Origin: an uncultured Verrucomicrobiales bacterium
GTDB lineage: Bacteria; Verrucomicrobiota; Verrucomicrobiia; Verrucomicrobiales; Akkermansiaceae
Direction: 5' to 3'
NCBI GenBank assembly: GCA_947039485.1
Contig: CAMQZC010000003.1
Location: 62,001-126,000 of the forward strand
Length of the DNA: 64,000 nt
This document shows positions 1-9,344 of this stretch, one piece after another. The position numbers and the translations under genes are program-made. How positions within the stretch are numbered: position 1 is the stretch's first letter; each line of letters opens with the position of its first letter. Below the pieces are notes generated by a model. That model saw only the letters and a program-made list of their open reading frames with translations. It made no database searches and was not told the DNA's origin.

Positions 1-877
1 GAGAGCCCGGCTCAGTCTCTAGGAAGGCGGGCCTCTTCGCAATAAGCTCATAAAGAGTCAATCCCAGCGCATACTGATCCGAGGCAAAGGAGCTCTGTCC
101 ATGCAGCAATCGCTCAGGCGCCATATAACGAAGTGTTCCATCATTGCTCTGAGTCACAAGTGGGGCTAACTCCCCCTCATTGAGCACCGTGGCCAGACCA
201 AAATCACTGACATGCACCACGCCCTGCTCATCTAGCAGCAAATTACTCGGCTTGATATCGCGATGCAACACACCACGAGCATGGGCAAAGCAAAGAGCCT
301 TCGCCGCCTGCAGCGCCACCTGAGCCACAGCCATCTCATAGCTCTTGTGGCGATAGACCTTCTTAATAGCCTTGGGTGAGAGGTCCTCCCCCTTGATCAG
401 CCCCATCACATAATAGCGATACTCAGCCTCGCGCCCCGCACCAAACACCTCGACGATGTTAGTATGGCGCAGGCTGGCAATGAGGCGTGACTCATTATCA
501 AAAGCATCGCGATGCTTCTCATCATCACTCCATGATGGAGCCAAAATCTTGATAGCCACCTCGCGATTCAGCGACTCCTGCATCGCCCGAAAGACCGTAC
601 CCATGCCGCCGCGACCAATCTTCTCGAGCAACTTGTAGCCACCGAGCATCTCAGGAAAGCTGGAGTCAGACACTCGAGGCACCGTATAAGACTGACCCAG
701 ACCCTCCACAGACATCAAGGCAGGGAGCACCTCCAGCAGCTCATCCTCACAGGGCGCATAGCGAGCCGCAAACTGCGTAGGCGTAATTTTCTCCCCTGCG
801 CGCAAGCGCTGCAAAAAAAGCTCAGCTAACTCCGCAATATCCTCCTCAGTCGCGCAATCGAACTCTGGTGCACTCAT
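1..877 (-). CDS. Serine/threonine protein kinase, C-terminus cut by the window edge
   Basis: Cytoplasmic Hanks-type kinase that phosphorylates Ser/Thr of unknown targets. 292 codons are visible. An N-terminal helical segment of about 65 residues (SAPEFDCATEEDIAEL...) precedes the kinase fold. The glycine loop GRGGMGTV, the VAIK lysine, the catalytic loop HRDIKPSN, DFG and the APE motif are all present, so the enzyme should be active. The ATG at 877 overlaps the stop of the upstream sigma-factor gene by 4 nt (ATGA), which indicates translational coupling. Kinases of this layout paired with a sigma factor are common in Planctomycetes and Verrucomicrobia. The rest of the protein, often membrane and sensor domains, lies beyond base 1. 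Confidence 0.93.
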   Translation of the reverse strand, partial: MSAPEFDCATEEDIAELAELFLQRLRAGEKITPTQFAARYAPCEDELLEVLPALMSVEGLGQSYTVPRVSDSSFPEMLGGYKLLEKIGRGGMGTVFRAMQESLNREVAIKILAPSWSDDEKHRDAFDNESRLIASLRHTNIVEVFGAGREAEYRYYVMGLIKGEDLSPKAIKKVYRHKSYEMAVAQVALQAAKALCFAHARGVLHRDIKPSNLLLDEQGVVHVSDFGLATVLNEGELAPLVTQSNDGTLRYMAPERLLHGQSSFASDQYALGLTLYELIAKRPAFLETEPGS

Positions 878-1470
878 CGCTCAAACAAACTTGAATCTGA
901 CACCAACACTTGAAAACGCTTCAACGCGCGCACATAGCGGATACTAGATGCCTTGGGAGCAATCTCCAGCACGGCCGCACACTCATTATTGCTCAGCTCC
1001 TCAAAATGACGCAGCTCCAAGATCTCACGATCATGCGCTGAGAGCTCAGCAAGCACACGGCGAGCAAAAGCCTGACGCTCCATCTTCACCAAGCGTGTGC
1101 GAGGGCTCGTGATGCTGTCAGCAAAACGCTCCCAAACATCGCGCACGCTCTCATCATCGGAGTAGAGGTCGCACTCCTTCATCGCATCGCGCTTGCCGGC
1201 TTGCAAATGCATGCGCTCCAGATCTGTGAGCGTCTGCAAGGCAATGAGGCGCAGCTTAACGTAAATAGGAATCTCTGGCCGAGTCTGTAAAAAACTCATG
1301 CGTCGCCCACAGGAGAGATAGGCATCTTGGAGCAAATCATCCACCCCAAAGCGACGCAGCAGCACAGCAGGTATACGCATCGAGAGCAGACGCGCTAAGC
1401 GTGCTCGATGCTCCAGCCAAGCCTCAGCCAGCCAGAGATTATCCTTCTTTGATTGTTCATCCTGCTCCAT
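874..1470 (-). CDS. ECF-like RNA polymerase sigma factor coupled to the kinase
   Basis: 198 residues. Region 2 (GVDDLLQDAYL, about residues 42-52) should bind core polymerase and the -10 element. Region 4 (SAHDREILELRHFEELSNNE, about 143-162, then a recognition helix) should read the -35. It resembles the planctomycete/verrucomicrobial sigma family usually encoded beside Ser/Thr kinases. Its stop overlaps the kinase start. A TATAAT-like hexamer sits 3 nt upstream of the ATG on the minus strand (1474-1479) and no Shine-Dalgarno is seen, so the mRNA may be leaderless. The likely role is kinase-linked transcription control, but the regulon is unknown. Confidence 0.9.
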   Translation of the reverse strand: MEQDEQSKKDNLWLAEAWLEHRARLARLLSMRIPAVLLRRFGVDDLLQDAYLSCGRRMSFLQTRPEIPIYVKLRLIALQTLTDLERMHLQAGKRDAMKECDLYSDDESVRDVWERFADSITSPRTRLVKMERQAFARRVLAELSAHDREILELRHFEELSNNECAAVLEIAPKASSIRYVRALKRFQVLVSDSSLFER

Positions 1471-1536
1471 GCTATTATAGAGAACGTTATTCGCGCCAAG
1501 TATCTACAGGCCAAGAACAAGATGAGCAGGCGATCA

Positions 1537-2547
1537 TCAATCGCCAATAGTCTCCTCACGCAAGCCGCGCTGCATCAGCTCGCTCACCGCAATGCGGACA
1601 TCCTTGCCCTCGTAGAGAATACCATAAATCAAATCAGTAATAGGCGTACGCACGCCCAGCTTGCGAGCCATCTGATAAGTCGAGTAGGTGTTAGGGATAC
1701 CCTCCACCACCTGACCAATAGTAGCCATGCACTCCTCCATACTCTTCCCCTGAGCAATCAGGCGGCCAGCACGCAAGTTGCGGCTGTGCTCCGAGTAGCA
1801 AGTCACCACCAAGTCACCCATACCAGAGAGACCCATAAAAGTCTCCATACGCCCACCGCGAGCCACGCCAATGCGCGTCATCTCAGCCAGCCCACGAGTC
1901 GCCAAAGCAGCGCGCGCATTATCGCCCAAGCCCAAGCCTGCGCAAATACCGCTAGCCAGAGCAAAGACATTCTTAATCGCACCACCAAGCTGCATACTCA
2001 CCACATCATCCGTCGTATAAATACGCAGAAACTCCGTACTAAGCCTACGCTGCACAGCTGATGCAATCTCCAAATCTTCAAAGCCAACCAGCGTCAAGCT
2101 AGGCAGCTCCAGCACGATATCCTCCGCGTGATTTGGGCCCGAGAGGACACCGACGGGATAAGGCATGCAACCAGAGAGAATCTCCGTCATGAGCAGATTG
2201 GTATCCTTCTCAATACCCTTGGTGCAGGTCATGATAACCGCGTCATCACTCAGCCCCACATTCACGAGGCTGTCAGCCACCGAGCGCATCACCACGCTGG
2301 GCACCACCACAATCACCAAATCTGCACCGGCCACATCAGCCCAGTCACTCGTCACAAGCACATTAGCAGGCAGAGAGCGGGCATTGGGCACAGGACAGAG
2401 ACTCTGACGAGTCTCTCGAATCCGCGCGGCATCATCATCGCTATTAGTCCAGAGGATAACATCATCACCTTGGTAACTTGCCGTCAGAGCCAAGGCTGAG
2501 CCCCAAGCACCAGCACCGATCACCGCTATTTTCTTAATTTCACGCAT
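1537..2547 (-). CDS. gpsA: Glycerol-3-phosphate dehydrogenase [NAD(P)+]
   Basis: 336 residues, normal length for GpsA. It reduces dihydroxyacetone phosphate to sn-glycerol-3-phosphate in the cytoplasm, the entry point to phospholipid synthesis. An N-terminal Rossmann motif GAGAWGSALA (residues 11-20) binds the nucleotide, and the segment GGAIKNVFALASGI holds the catalytic lysine. It lies 8 nt downstream of plsY on the same strand, so the two form a small operon in which GpsA makes the acceptor that PlsY acylates. A long reading frame on the opposite strand is only a shadow of this gene. Confidence 0.97.
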   Translation of the reverse strand: MREIKKIAVIGAGAWGSALALTASYQGDDVILWTNSDDDAARIRETRQSLCPVPNARSLPANVLVTSDWADVAGADLVIVVVPSVVMRSVADSLVNVGLSDDAVIMTCTKGIEKDTNLLMTEILSGCMPYPVGVLSGPNHAEDIVLELPSLTLVGFEDLEIASAVQRRLSTEFLRIYTTDDVVSMQLGGAIKNVFALASGICAGLGLGDNARAALATRGLAEMTRIGVARGGRMETFMGLSGMGDLVVTCYSEHSRNLRAGRLIAQGKSMEECMATIGQVVEGIPNTYSTYQMARKLGVRTPITDLIYGILYEGKDVRIAVSELMQRGLREETIGD

Positions 2548-2555
2548 ATTATTTA

Positions 2556-3200
2556 TTATTTTTTGCTAAAAGCTTTTGGTTCTGTACCAGCCAACAGGCG
2601 GGAAATATTGCTGCGGTGCTTCACAATCACCAGCAGCGCGAGAATCGCGAGCAGAGAGACAGCCATCCAATCAGCTGGAGACGCACTGCCATCATCGCAG
2701 ATAAACACATACACCGACGTGATGAGCGCCACCACACCAGCTAACATACTGGAGAGAGAGACATAGCGCGTCACAATCATCCCCAAAATCCAAGCCGCAA
2801 TCGCCGTGCCTCCCACCAGAGGAGAAATCGCAAAAAGCGCACCAGCTGAGGTAGCAACACCCTTACCGCCCTTGAAGCCCAAGAAGCATGTGAAGGTATG
2901 ACCCAACACCAGCGCAAACATCACCGCGAGAAACCACAGCATCGCATCAGGTGTCATCTGAGTCGTCTCAGCACCCAGATGGGCCTTCATCGCAAAGAGA
3001 GGAAGCATCCCCTTCAAAAAATCACAGATAAAAACGGGTATACCCCAAGCCTTGCCCAGCACGCGCACCGCATTGGTCGCGCCAATATTAAATGAGCCAT
3101 GCTCACGTAAATCAATACCGCAGATCTTACCAGCAATAAAGCCAAAGGGTATGGACCCTATCAGATAAGCGGCGACAACATAACAAATATTCTCTAGCAT
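2556..3200 (-). CDS. plsY: Glycerol-3-phosphate acyltransferase PlsY
   Basis: 214 residues. This integral membrane enzyme transfers an acyl group from acyl-phosphate to glycerol-3-phosphate, giving lysophosphatidate. The three PlsY motifs are visible: SIPFG near residue 16, GSFNIGATNAVR near 36, and GHTFTCFLGFKGGKGVATSA near 102. Several hydrophobic spans fit the known multi-pass topology. It is the first gene of the plsY-gpsA pair. The 230 bp upstream carry no other gene. Confidence 0.97.
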   Translation of the reverse strand: MLENICYVVAAYLIGSIPFGFIAGKICGIDLREHGSFNIGATNAVRVLGKAWGIPVFICDFLKGMLPLFAMKAHLGAETTQMTPDAMLWFLAVMFALVLGHTFTCFLGFKGGKGVATSAGALFAISPLVGGTAIAAWILGMIVTRYVSLSSMLAGVVALITSVYVFICDDGSASPADWMAVSLLAILALLVIVKHRSNISRLLAGTEPKAFSKK

Positions 3201-3433
3201 GCATCGATAGTATACACCCTAACATGAGGAAAAATCAACACCAAACTTTATCAGTTGCCCCATAAATAAGCAATAAAGCAGCCTCAACCCAACCTTCTCA
3301 TCCGCCTCCTAGTTGAATACTAGAGCCGTAGTCAGGTAACAAACAATTGTCCACCATTTTTAGCGTTAAGCTGCGACGATGAACAATGCTCATTTTATCC
3401 CGCTATTGGGGTTAGCCCCAAATTGACATCGTA

Positions 3434-3468
3434 AAAAAGCCCAGCTCCTTTTGAGAACTGGGCTTTTT
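3434..3468 (-). terminator. Rho-independent terminator of tRNA-Phe
   Basis: An 11-bp stem pairs 3434-3444 (AAAAAGCCCAG) with 3458-3468 and is followed by a T-run on the minus strand. It lies directly downstream of tRNA-Phe. The A/T flanks are symmetric, so it could act in both directions. Confidence 0.8.
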
Positions 3469-3476
3469 ATTAAGAA

Positions 3477-3549
3477 TGGCTCGAGACGGATTCGAACCGC
3501 CGACACGAGGAGCTTCAATCCACTGCTCTACCAACTGAGCTATCAAGCC
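3477..3549 (-). tRNA. tRNA-Phe (anticodon GAA)
   Basis: 73 nt without an encoded CCA. The acceptor stem GGCTTGA/TCGAGCC has one G-U pair. The D arm is GCTC/GAGC, the anticodon loop TTGAAGC places GAA at 34-36, and the T arm is GGCGG-TTCGAAT-CCGTC. The anticodon stem has one T-T mismatch at 28-42. It is followed by a terminator hairpin. Confidence 0.95.
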
Positions 3550-3644
3550 TTCTTTTTTCGTCCTCCCTAAAGGCTGACTTCGCGGAATTATATAGATTTG
3601 CCTATGCTTTATCAAGTACAAAATAGGGCACTCGGCAAATAATC

Positions 3645-4793
3645 TTAATAAGCCTCGTGATCATCCTTGATCTCATCCTCAGTGATGGGAACCCTATCCA
3701 GCGCACGCCATGCGTAGGTGATGTAGAGCAGCACAAAGGGAATTACCAGCGATACAATGCTCATCACCTTGAGGGTGAAATGACTTGAGCAGCTATTGGT
3801 CAGTGTGAGGGAACTTTGAAGGTCGGATAAGGAGGGATAATAGGCGGTATTATTCCAGCCAGCGCAGAGTAGCAGCGCAAGCACGCTGAGCACGGTTCCC
3901 AGACCAGCGGGCCAGATACCGCGCTTACTACGGCTAAATAGTGCTAGGCCTATGCCCAGCAGCAGCAACAGGACACCTAGCAACAGAGTGGCGAGCACAG
4001 CAGGCATTGCCAGCAGGTTGTTGAGGTACTTGTAGGGCTCAATGCTGATTAGATGATTGAGGGGGTTCACCGCAAATCCATCACTGAGCAGCAGATGAAT
4101 CACAAAGCTGAGAAAGAAGACTAGGAAGAACACGCTCTCCTTGACCAGTCCGCTGCGGCAGCGAGCCACAATGGCAGCGTCATCCACGTTATTGAGGTAG
4201 TAGAGACGAGCCAGCACACGGCTCAAAAAGAGCAGAGTAAGCCCCAAACAAACATTCCAAAGGTTGATAACCGCCTCAAGACCATGCCATGAATTGCTCC
4301 ATTGCGAGATCGTTGGGGCAGTAATATCCACGAGTGCGGACTTGTTGATGATGAACTCCGCACCGTGGAAGAAGGTGCCTAGGGCGGTACCAATGAGTAC
4401 TGGGGCTAGCACGCCATTGATCAACAAAAATACGCGATAGGTCGTGCTGCCCAGCAGATTGCCTTTCTTATTCTGAAACTCATAGGAAAATGCCTGCAGG
4501 ACAAAGCAGAGAAGGATGAGCATCCAGACCCAATAGGCTCCACCAAAGCTCGTGGAGTAAAAGAGGGGGAAGGAAGCAAAGAAAGCACCGCCAAAGGTCA
4601 CAAGCGTGGTGAAGGTAAGCTCCCACTTACGACCTGTGGAGTTACTGAGCATGCGTCGCTCCATCTCCGTATGCCCCACACACCAGAGCAGACTCTGCCC
4701 ACCCTGCACAAACATCAAAAAGACCAGCAGAGCTCCCAGCAGGGAGATGAGGAACCACCAGTAATGCTGCAATAATACGTAATCTTCTAACAT
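3645..4793 (-). CDS. cydB: Cytochrome bd oxidase subunit II
   Basis: 382 residues, multi-pass membrane protein. CydB is the structural partner of CydA in the quinol oxidase that reduces O2 at high affinity without pumping protons. About nine hydrophobic spans can be traced. The gene begins 24 nt after cydA on the same strand and is the last gene of the DUF4492-cydA-cydB operon. A bd oxidase fits microaerobic growth, as in gut mucus colonisers. Confidence 0.93.
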   Translation of the reverse strand: MLEDYVLLQHYWWFLISLLGALLVFLMFVQGGQSLLWCVGHTEMERRMLSNSTGRKWELTFTTLVTFGGAFFASFPLFYSTSFGGAYWVWMLILLCFVLQAFSYEFQNKKGNLLGSTTYRVFLLINGVLAPVLIGTALGTFFHGAEFIINKSALVDITAPTISQWSNSWHGLEAVINLWNVCLGLTLLFLSRVLARLYYLNNVDDAAIVARCRSGLVKESVFFLVFFLSFVIHLLLSDGFAVNPLNHLISIEPYKYLNNLLAMPAVLATLLLGVLLLLLGIGLALFSRSKRGIWPAGLGTVLSVLALLLCAGWNNTAYYPSLSDLQSSLTLTNSCSSHFTLKVMSIVSLVIPFVLLYITYAWRALDRVPITEDEIKDDHEAY

Positions 4794-4817
4794 TGTTAAT
4801 TTCTCCTTATTGATGGA

Positions 4818-6362
4818 TTAAACACTAGGGCCTTTTTGGATTGATTTCTTCATGATGCAAATCTCAGCGATGAGCATGAGGGTAAAGAGGGTGAGGAAGA
4901 TAAAGAAGGTTATCTGCACGGAGGATACATCGAGCTTTGAGACGGCCGCGGTATTGGGCAGGATACCTTGGATTGCCCAAGGCTGCCTCCCAACCTCTGA
5001 GACCACCCAGCCTGCCTGACTAGCCAGATAGACCAGCGGCACAGTAGCCATACCAGCCCAGAGCAGTGGGCGAGAGCGTGTCACGCGAGCACCCAGCATC
5101 AAAAAGATGAGGAGGATAAAGGCAAAGGCAGCCGTTGCAATCACCATCACGCGGAAGGCATAGAAAACCAGCGGCACAGGAGGAACCAAATCAGAGGGGG
5201 AGCGGAGATATCCGTAGCCAAAGTATTTAAAATTGCTATCCAGTCGAGCTCGAGCATCAGTCATCGCGGGCTGATCCGCAGCCTCCATGGCGAGGCGAAA
5301 ATCACGCAGCGCGTCAATTGCCAACTTACCGCGCTGCATCATCTGCTGCGCACTCAGGGCTTTTCCCCCATCAGGCAGCTCATAGCCACCAGCGAGGATA
5401 TCCTTAATCCCCGGGATAAATGCCTGTGGATCATGAGTTGCTAGAATAGAGAGTAATGAGGGTATCTCAACCTTCCAGTGGAAGCCGCTGTCACCCTCAT
5501 CCAGATTATCCCAGCTCGCATTGGGGCGCAGCATCCCTACGGCCACCAGCCCAGCCCCATGCTCTCCATGATAATAACCCTCAGCGGCAGCCAGCTTCAT
5601 GGGCTGGTGCTGAGCCACCTGGGAGGCAGACTTATGCCCCGTGTAGCTGACAATCGCGGTAGCGAGCAGACCGATGATGGCGGCAACCTTGATACTGGAG
5701 AGGGCAAAGCGCTCGTGGCGACCCTTGATTAGATACCAGCAGGAGACACCCACGACAAAGATGGTACCAAGCAGCCAGCAGGAGCTCACAGCATGGCTGA
5801 ACTTCATGATGGCTACTGGCGAGAGCGCAACAGTCCAAAAATCAGCCATCTCGTTGCGCACTGTCTCAGGGTTGAAGTGCATGCCAACGGGATACTGCAT
5901 CCACGCGTTGGCGACGAGAATCCAGAGTGCAGAGAGTGTCGCGCCAAGACTGGTCATCCAAGTTGCGGTAAGGTGCGCGCGCTTGCTCACCTTGTTCCAG
6001 CCAAAATACATGACGGCGACAAAGGTGGACTCCATGAAGAAAGCGACCATACCCTCAATTGCTAGAGGTGCGCCAAAGATATCACCGACAAACCAGCTGT
6101 AGTTGCTCCAATTTGTCCCAAACTGGAACTCGAGTATCAGCCCCGTTGCAATGCCCATAGCAAAGTTGATGGCAAAGAGCTTCATCCAAAACTTTGCCGT
6201 CTCGCGCCAAAAGACATCGCGCGTACGGTAATAAATCGTCTCCATCACCGCCATCACAACCCCGAGGCCTAGCGTGAGGGGTACAAAAATCCAATGATAC
6301 ATGGCCGTAAGCGCAAACTGCGCGCGCGACCAATCGATGAGCGAGCTGTCAATAACTTCCAT
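4818..6362 (-). CDS. cydA: Cytochrome bd ubiquinol oxidase subunit I
   Basis: 514 residues from the chosen start. CydA carries the haems and the quinol site of the bd oxidase. Conserved segments seen are RAQFALTAMYHWIFVPLTLG near the N-terminus, GTNWSNYSWFVGDIFGAP, FFMESTF, and the late GWVVSEVGRQPW that follows the Q-loop. The frame stays open 36 codons further upstream, but that extension is polar, overlaps the DUF4492 gene and is absent from the family. The ATG at 6362 (MEVIDSSLIDWSRAQFAL) gives the canonical N-terminus. The Q-loop looks like the short form. Confidence 0.95.
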   Translation of the reverse strand: MEVIDSSLIDWSRAQFALTAMYHWIFVPLTLGLGVVMAVMETIYYRTRDVFWRETAKFWMKLFAINFAMGIATGLILEFQFGTNWSNYSWFVGDIFGAPLAIEGMVAFFMESTFVAVMYFGWNKVSKRAHLTATWMTSLGATLSALWILVANAWMQYPVGMHFNPETVRNEMADFWTVALSPVAIMKFSHAVSSCWLLGTIFVVGVSCWYLIKGRHERFALSSIKVAAIIGLLATAIVSYTGHKSASQVAQHQPMKLAAAEGYYHGEHGAGLVAVGMLRPNASWDNLDEGDSGFHWKVEIPSLLSILATHDPQAFIPGIKDILAGGYELPDGGKALSAQQMMQRGKLAIDALRDFRLAMEAADQPAMTDARARLDSNFKYFGYGYLRSPSDLVPPVPLVFYAFRVMVIATAAFAFILLIFLMLGARVTRSRPLLWAGMATVPLVYLASQAGWVVSEVGRQPWAIQGILPNTAAVSKLDVSSVQITFFIFLTLFTLMLIAEICIMKKSIQKGPSV

Positions 6363-6384
6363 AACAATTGTAAGGTGTGGTTGA

Positions 6385-6597
6385 TTAATGGGCGCGATCA
6401 GTGAGTTGAGTAGAGACCGCTTGACTCTTTTCCTCGTGTGTACCTTGGAGGTAGCGTGGGAAGAAAACAATCTTTAAAATCCCAAACATGATAATGAGCT
6501 TGATAATTATAATCATCCACAGGGTGCGCCCAAGCGTCATCGAGGCAAATCCCTCCATGTAAAACCGCCAAATATGCACAATCACTCTAAACTTCAT
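6385..6597 (-). CDS. DUF4492 small membrane protein of the cyd operon
   Basis: 70 residues with one strong transmembrane span (IIIIKLIIMFGILKIVFF). The segment FYMEGFASMTLGRTLW followed by the hydrophobic helix matches what I recall of DUF4492, a family encoded just before cydA in Bacteroidota and Epsilonproteobacteria. A good Shine-Dalgarno (GGGGAG) lies upstream, and the stop is 22 nt before the chosen cydA start. It is probably an accessory subunit or assembly factor of the bd oxidase, comparable in role to CydX. The function is inferred from context. Confidence 0.85.
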   Translation of the reverse strand: MKFRVIVHIWRFYMEGFASMTLGRTLWMIIIIKLIIMFGILKIVFFPRYLQGTHEEKSQAVSTQLTDRAH

Positions 6598-6689
6598 ATC
6601 ATCAAAAGCTCCCCTTATTTGAGGATGATGCTAGAATAACACACTCAGGTAGCGCGCACAAGAGAAAATCGCGCGCGTCAGCCACAGAA

Positions 6690-7157
6690 TCAACGGCTGT
6701 ACTTCACCAGCACAAAGCCATCAAAGCTCTCCACGAGCTCGCGCTGTGAGAAGTAGCTCTCAAACTCGGGGAAGTAGGTATCAGCCTCAAAGCTCCCCTG
6801 CACCTCTGAGACCCAGAGCGTGCTAATGAGAGGCAGCATGAGAGCATAAATCTCAGCACCGCCAATCACCATAAGTTCATCATCCATGAGCTCCAGTGAC
6901 TCCAGCTGCTCAGGGCAAGAAATAACATCGACACCCTCAATTGCCAAGCCCTCTTGACGGCTGATGACAATATTCTGACGCTTGGGCAGAGGGCGACCGA
7001 TGCTCTGATAGGTCTTGCGACCCATGAGGATGGGGTGCCCTGTGGTCAGGCGGCGAAAGAGCTTCAAGTCCTCAGGCAGATGCCAAGGCATGGTACCATC
7101 CTTGCCGATGGCACGGTCAGCAGCCATTGCTACCACAGCTGATATCTTGAGGTTCAT
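6690..7157 (-). CDS. folA: Dihydrofolate reductase
   Basis: 155 residues, typical chromosomal DHFR. It regenerates tetrahydrofolate with NADPH. Visible are [23 protein letters not shown] with the substrate-binding acidic residue, [13 protein letters not shown] for NADPH binding, and VIGGAEIY. The start overlaps the thyA stop by 4 nt (ATGA). The pair is functionally linked, because ThyA makes the dihydrofolate that FolA reduces. Confidence 0.96.
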   Translation of the reverse strand: MNLKISAVVAMAADRAIGKDGTMPWHLPEDLKLFRRLTTGHPILMGRKTYQSIGRPLPKRQNIVISRQEGLAIEGVDVISCPEQLESLELMDDELMVIGGAEIYALMLPLISTLWVSEVQGSFEADTYFPEFESYFSQRELVESFDGFVLVKYSR

Positions 7158-7969
7158 ACCGAGATAGGGGCTTTGATGTGAGGCTGTGGGTCATAGCCCT
7201 CGAGAGTAATGTCCTCGTAGCAGAATCCATCAATCTCCATCACATCGGGGTTAAGCAGCACACGGGGCAGCTGGCGCGGTTCGCGACTAAGCTGCAGCTT
7301 CGCCTGCTCAATGTGGTTGTTATAGAGATGCAAATCGCCAAAGCTGTGGATGAACTCCCGAGCCTCATAGCCGCATACCTGAGCCACCATCTGTAAGAAC
7401 AGCGCGTAGCTCGCGATATTAAAAGGCACACCGAGGAACAAATCACAGCTGCGCTGGTAGAGTTGCAGACTCAGTCCATTTTTCTCACCCTCATGCTGCG
7501 CAGGAATCACGCAGAACTGGAAGAGGCAGTGACAGGGGGGCAGCGCCATGCTGTCCACCTCAGCCACATTCCATGCGGAGACCACATGACGGCGGCTCCA
7601 AGGATTGTTTTTCAGACCATCAATCAGCTTTGCGATCTGATCAATCGTGCCGCCATTACCATCTGGCCATGCGCGCCACTGCTTGCCATAAACAGGGCCC
7701 AAATCTCCATTCTCATCAGCCCACTCATCCCAAATCTTAACACCGTGGTCTTGGAGATACTTCACATTGCCATCACCACGCAGGAACCACAGCAGCTCAT
7801 AGATGATGGAGCGCAAATGCAGCTTCTTGGTCGTCAGGCAGGGGAAGCCATCACGCATATCATGGCGCATCTGACGACCAAAGACGCCAATCGTGCCCGT
7901 ACCCGTACGGTCATCGCGCCCCACACCATTGGCGAGTACATCGTCAAGGAGGTTGAGATACTGCTTCAT
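7154..7969 (-). CDS. thyA: Thymidylate synthase
   Basis: 271 residues, full length. It methylates dUMP to dTMP using methylene-tetrahydrofolate. The N-terminal [14 protein letters not shown], the catalytic cysteine in [27 protein letters not shown] and the C-terminal [13 protein letters not shown] are all present. It lies between pyrF (35 nt upstream) and folA (4-nt overlap) and likely shares one transcript with them. Confidence 0.97.
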   Translation of the reverse strand: MKQYLNLLDDVLANGVGRDDRTGTGTIGVFGRQMRHDMRDGFPCLTTKKLHLRSIIYELLWFLRGDGNVKYLQDHGVKIWDEWADENGDLGPVYGKQWRAWPDGNGGTIDQIAKLIDGLKNNPWSRRHVVSAWNVAEVDSMALPPCHCLFQFCVIPAQHEGEKNGLSLQLYQRSCDLFLGVPFNIASYALFLQMVAQVCGYEAREFIHSFGDLHLYNNHIEQAKLQLSREPRQLPRVLLNPDVMEIDGFCYEDITLEGYDPQPHIKAPISV

Positions 7970-8004
7970 GTGAAAAAGGGGATAAAAAAGTTTGAGATAA
8001 AAAA

Positions 8005-8784
8005 TTACAGACCCAGCGCAGTGCGAATCTGCAGCGCGTAGGCCTCAGCCTTGGCAGCATAACTCAGAGCAGGCTCATTGTACATGATGCCACGAGAGAC
8101 ATTAATCACCGAGGGAGCTACACGACCGCTGCCACTCAAGGAGGTAACCTCGCCACCCTGTGCACCGAGCCCAGGAATAAGCAAAGGCGCATCGGGGAGT
8201 GTCGCAAGCACCTGAGAGCTCGCATTGGTCAGGCCCACCACCATACCCACCTCTGTGGCACAGTTGTTGGACTTCGCACGTGTCACCATATCACCCACCA
8301 GCTCATAGACGCGGCGTCCATCAGCGAGCTTCTGCTGCTCTATATCCACCGAGCCGGGGTTTGTCGTCACAGCCAGCAAGTACACAGCCTTGCCGGGGCG
8401 ATCGAGGAAGGGCTCAAGAATATCATAGCCCATGAAGGGGTTGAGCGTCACCGCATCCACATCCATACGATCAAAGTAAGCCTGCGCATAATACTTCTGA
8501 GTCTCACCGATATCACCACGCTTTGCATCAAGGATGATAGGAATATGGCGGGGCATATCGCGCATCAGCTCCTCAAGCAGAGCTAAACCGGGGAGGCCCA
8601 TCGCCTCAAAATAAGCAATATTAGGCTTATACGCAGCGGTAAAAGGAGCCGTCTCCTCAACGAGGCGACGCAGCTCATCAGCCAACTGATTGATGTTATC
8701 AGTCTGAGGGCGAGGGTCAAGCCCTACACAGAGAGCAGAGCGAGTTTCAGTGATACGGGCTTGGAGTTTCTCAGAGAATTTCAT
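8005..8784 (-). CDS. pyrF: Orotidine 5'-phosphate decarboxylase
   Basis: 259 residues. It decarboxylates OMP to UMP, the last step of de novo UMP synthesis. The N-terminal LCVGLDPRP, the catalytic [10 protein letters not shown] and the phosphate-binding end [13 protein letters not shown] place it in the longer type-2 PyrF group rather than the short E. coli type. As the first gene of pyrF-thyA-folA, it links UMP supply with dTMP formation. Confidence 0.95.
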   Translation of the reverse strand: MKFSEKLQARITETRSALCVGLDPRPQTDNINQLADELRRLVEETAPFTAAYKPNIAYFEAMGLPGLALLEELMRDMPRHIPIILDAKRGDIGETQKYYAQAYFDRMDVDAVTLNPFMGYDILEPFLDRPGKAVYLLAVTTNPGSVDIEQQKLADGRRVYELVGDMVTRAKSNNCATEVGMVVGLTNASSQVLATLPDAPLLIPGLGAQGGEVTSLSGSGRVAPSVINVSRGIMYNEPALSYAAKAEAYALQIRTALGL

Positions 8785-9344
8785 GCTCCGCAGATTATAG
8801 CAAGCCTAGGCACCGAGGTCAACACCATAGACTCGAGATGCGTCCTGTGTCAAAGCCCAGGAAATCATTAAAACTCCCTAGATGACTAAAATAAAACAAA
8901 CGACGCCCCACCATGAACAAAGCAATTGAAACCATACCCAACCACTTCCGCGAAAACACACACTCAGAAGCAGACAAAGAAAATAAGCAAAGAAGATATT
9001 TTTACTCTGTATACGGCATGCTCCACAGCCCCGATACATCATTGAGCTCATCAAACGCATCAGCCGAATCAGCGTCGAAAGCATCGAAAGCGTCCGAATT
9101 ATCAAAGCCCCAGCTCTCAACCATCCAGCAAGGCAACACAAACTCCGCCGCGCCCTCAGCGCCCCTCCCCCTTCCAAAAAAGACGCCAATTTGACAGCTT
9201 GTGCTACCGCTTTCCCACCCTTATTGCGAAAGTAGATTCAGATAGCCAAGTCGCCCACTTTTTCCTATTTCAAAGCGTGCGGACTATACAAGGCGCCCCC
9301 CGCCTTTGGAGAACGTCAAGCTTTCAAAGCTTGCATACAGGGCT
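8785..9344. other. Intergenic region with an XRE-gene remnant
   Basis: 560 bp without a convincing gene. At 9218-9254 is a segment that differs at only about 5 of 37 positions from the 3' end of the XRE pseudogene at 10798-10834, encoding LIAKVDSDSQ versus LIEEVDSDSE. The Ser/Ala-rich open frame at 8913-9194 shows no domain and I did not accept it. A short A-rich repeat (cgaaagcatcgaaagcgtc) lies near 9076. Confidence 0.6.

Noticed and set aside
1453-2061. Long plus-strand open frame opposite gpsA
   Set aside because: It is a His/Ser/Thr-rich shadow of gpsA with no recognisable domain.
8913-9194. 93-codon Ser/Ala-rich frame
   Set aside because: Low complexity with no domain or ribosome site, and it overlaps other open frames in a decayed region.
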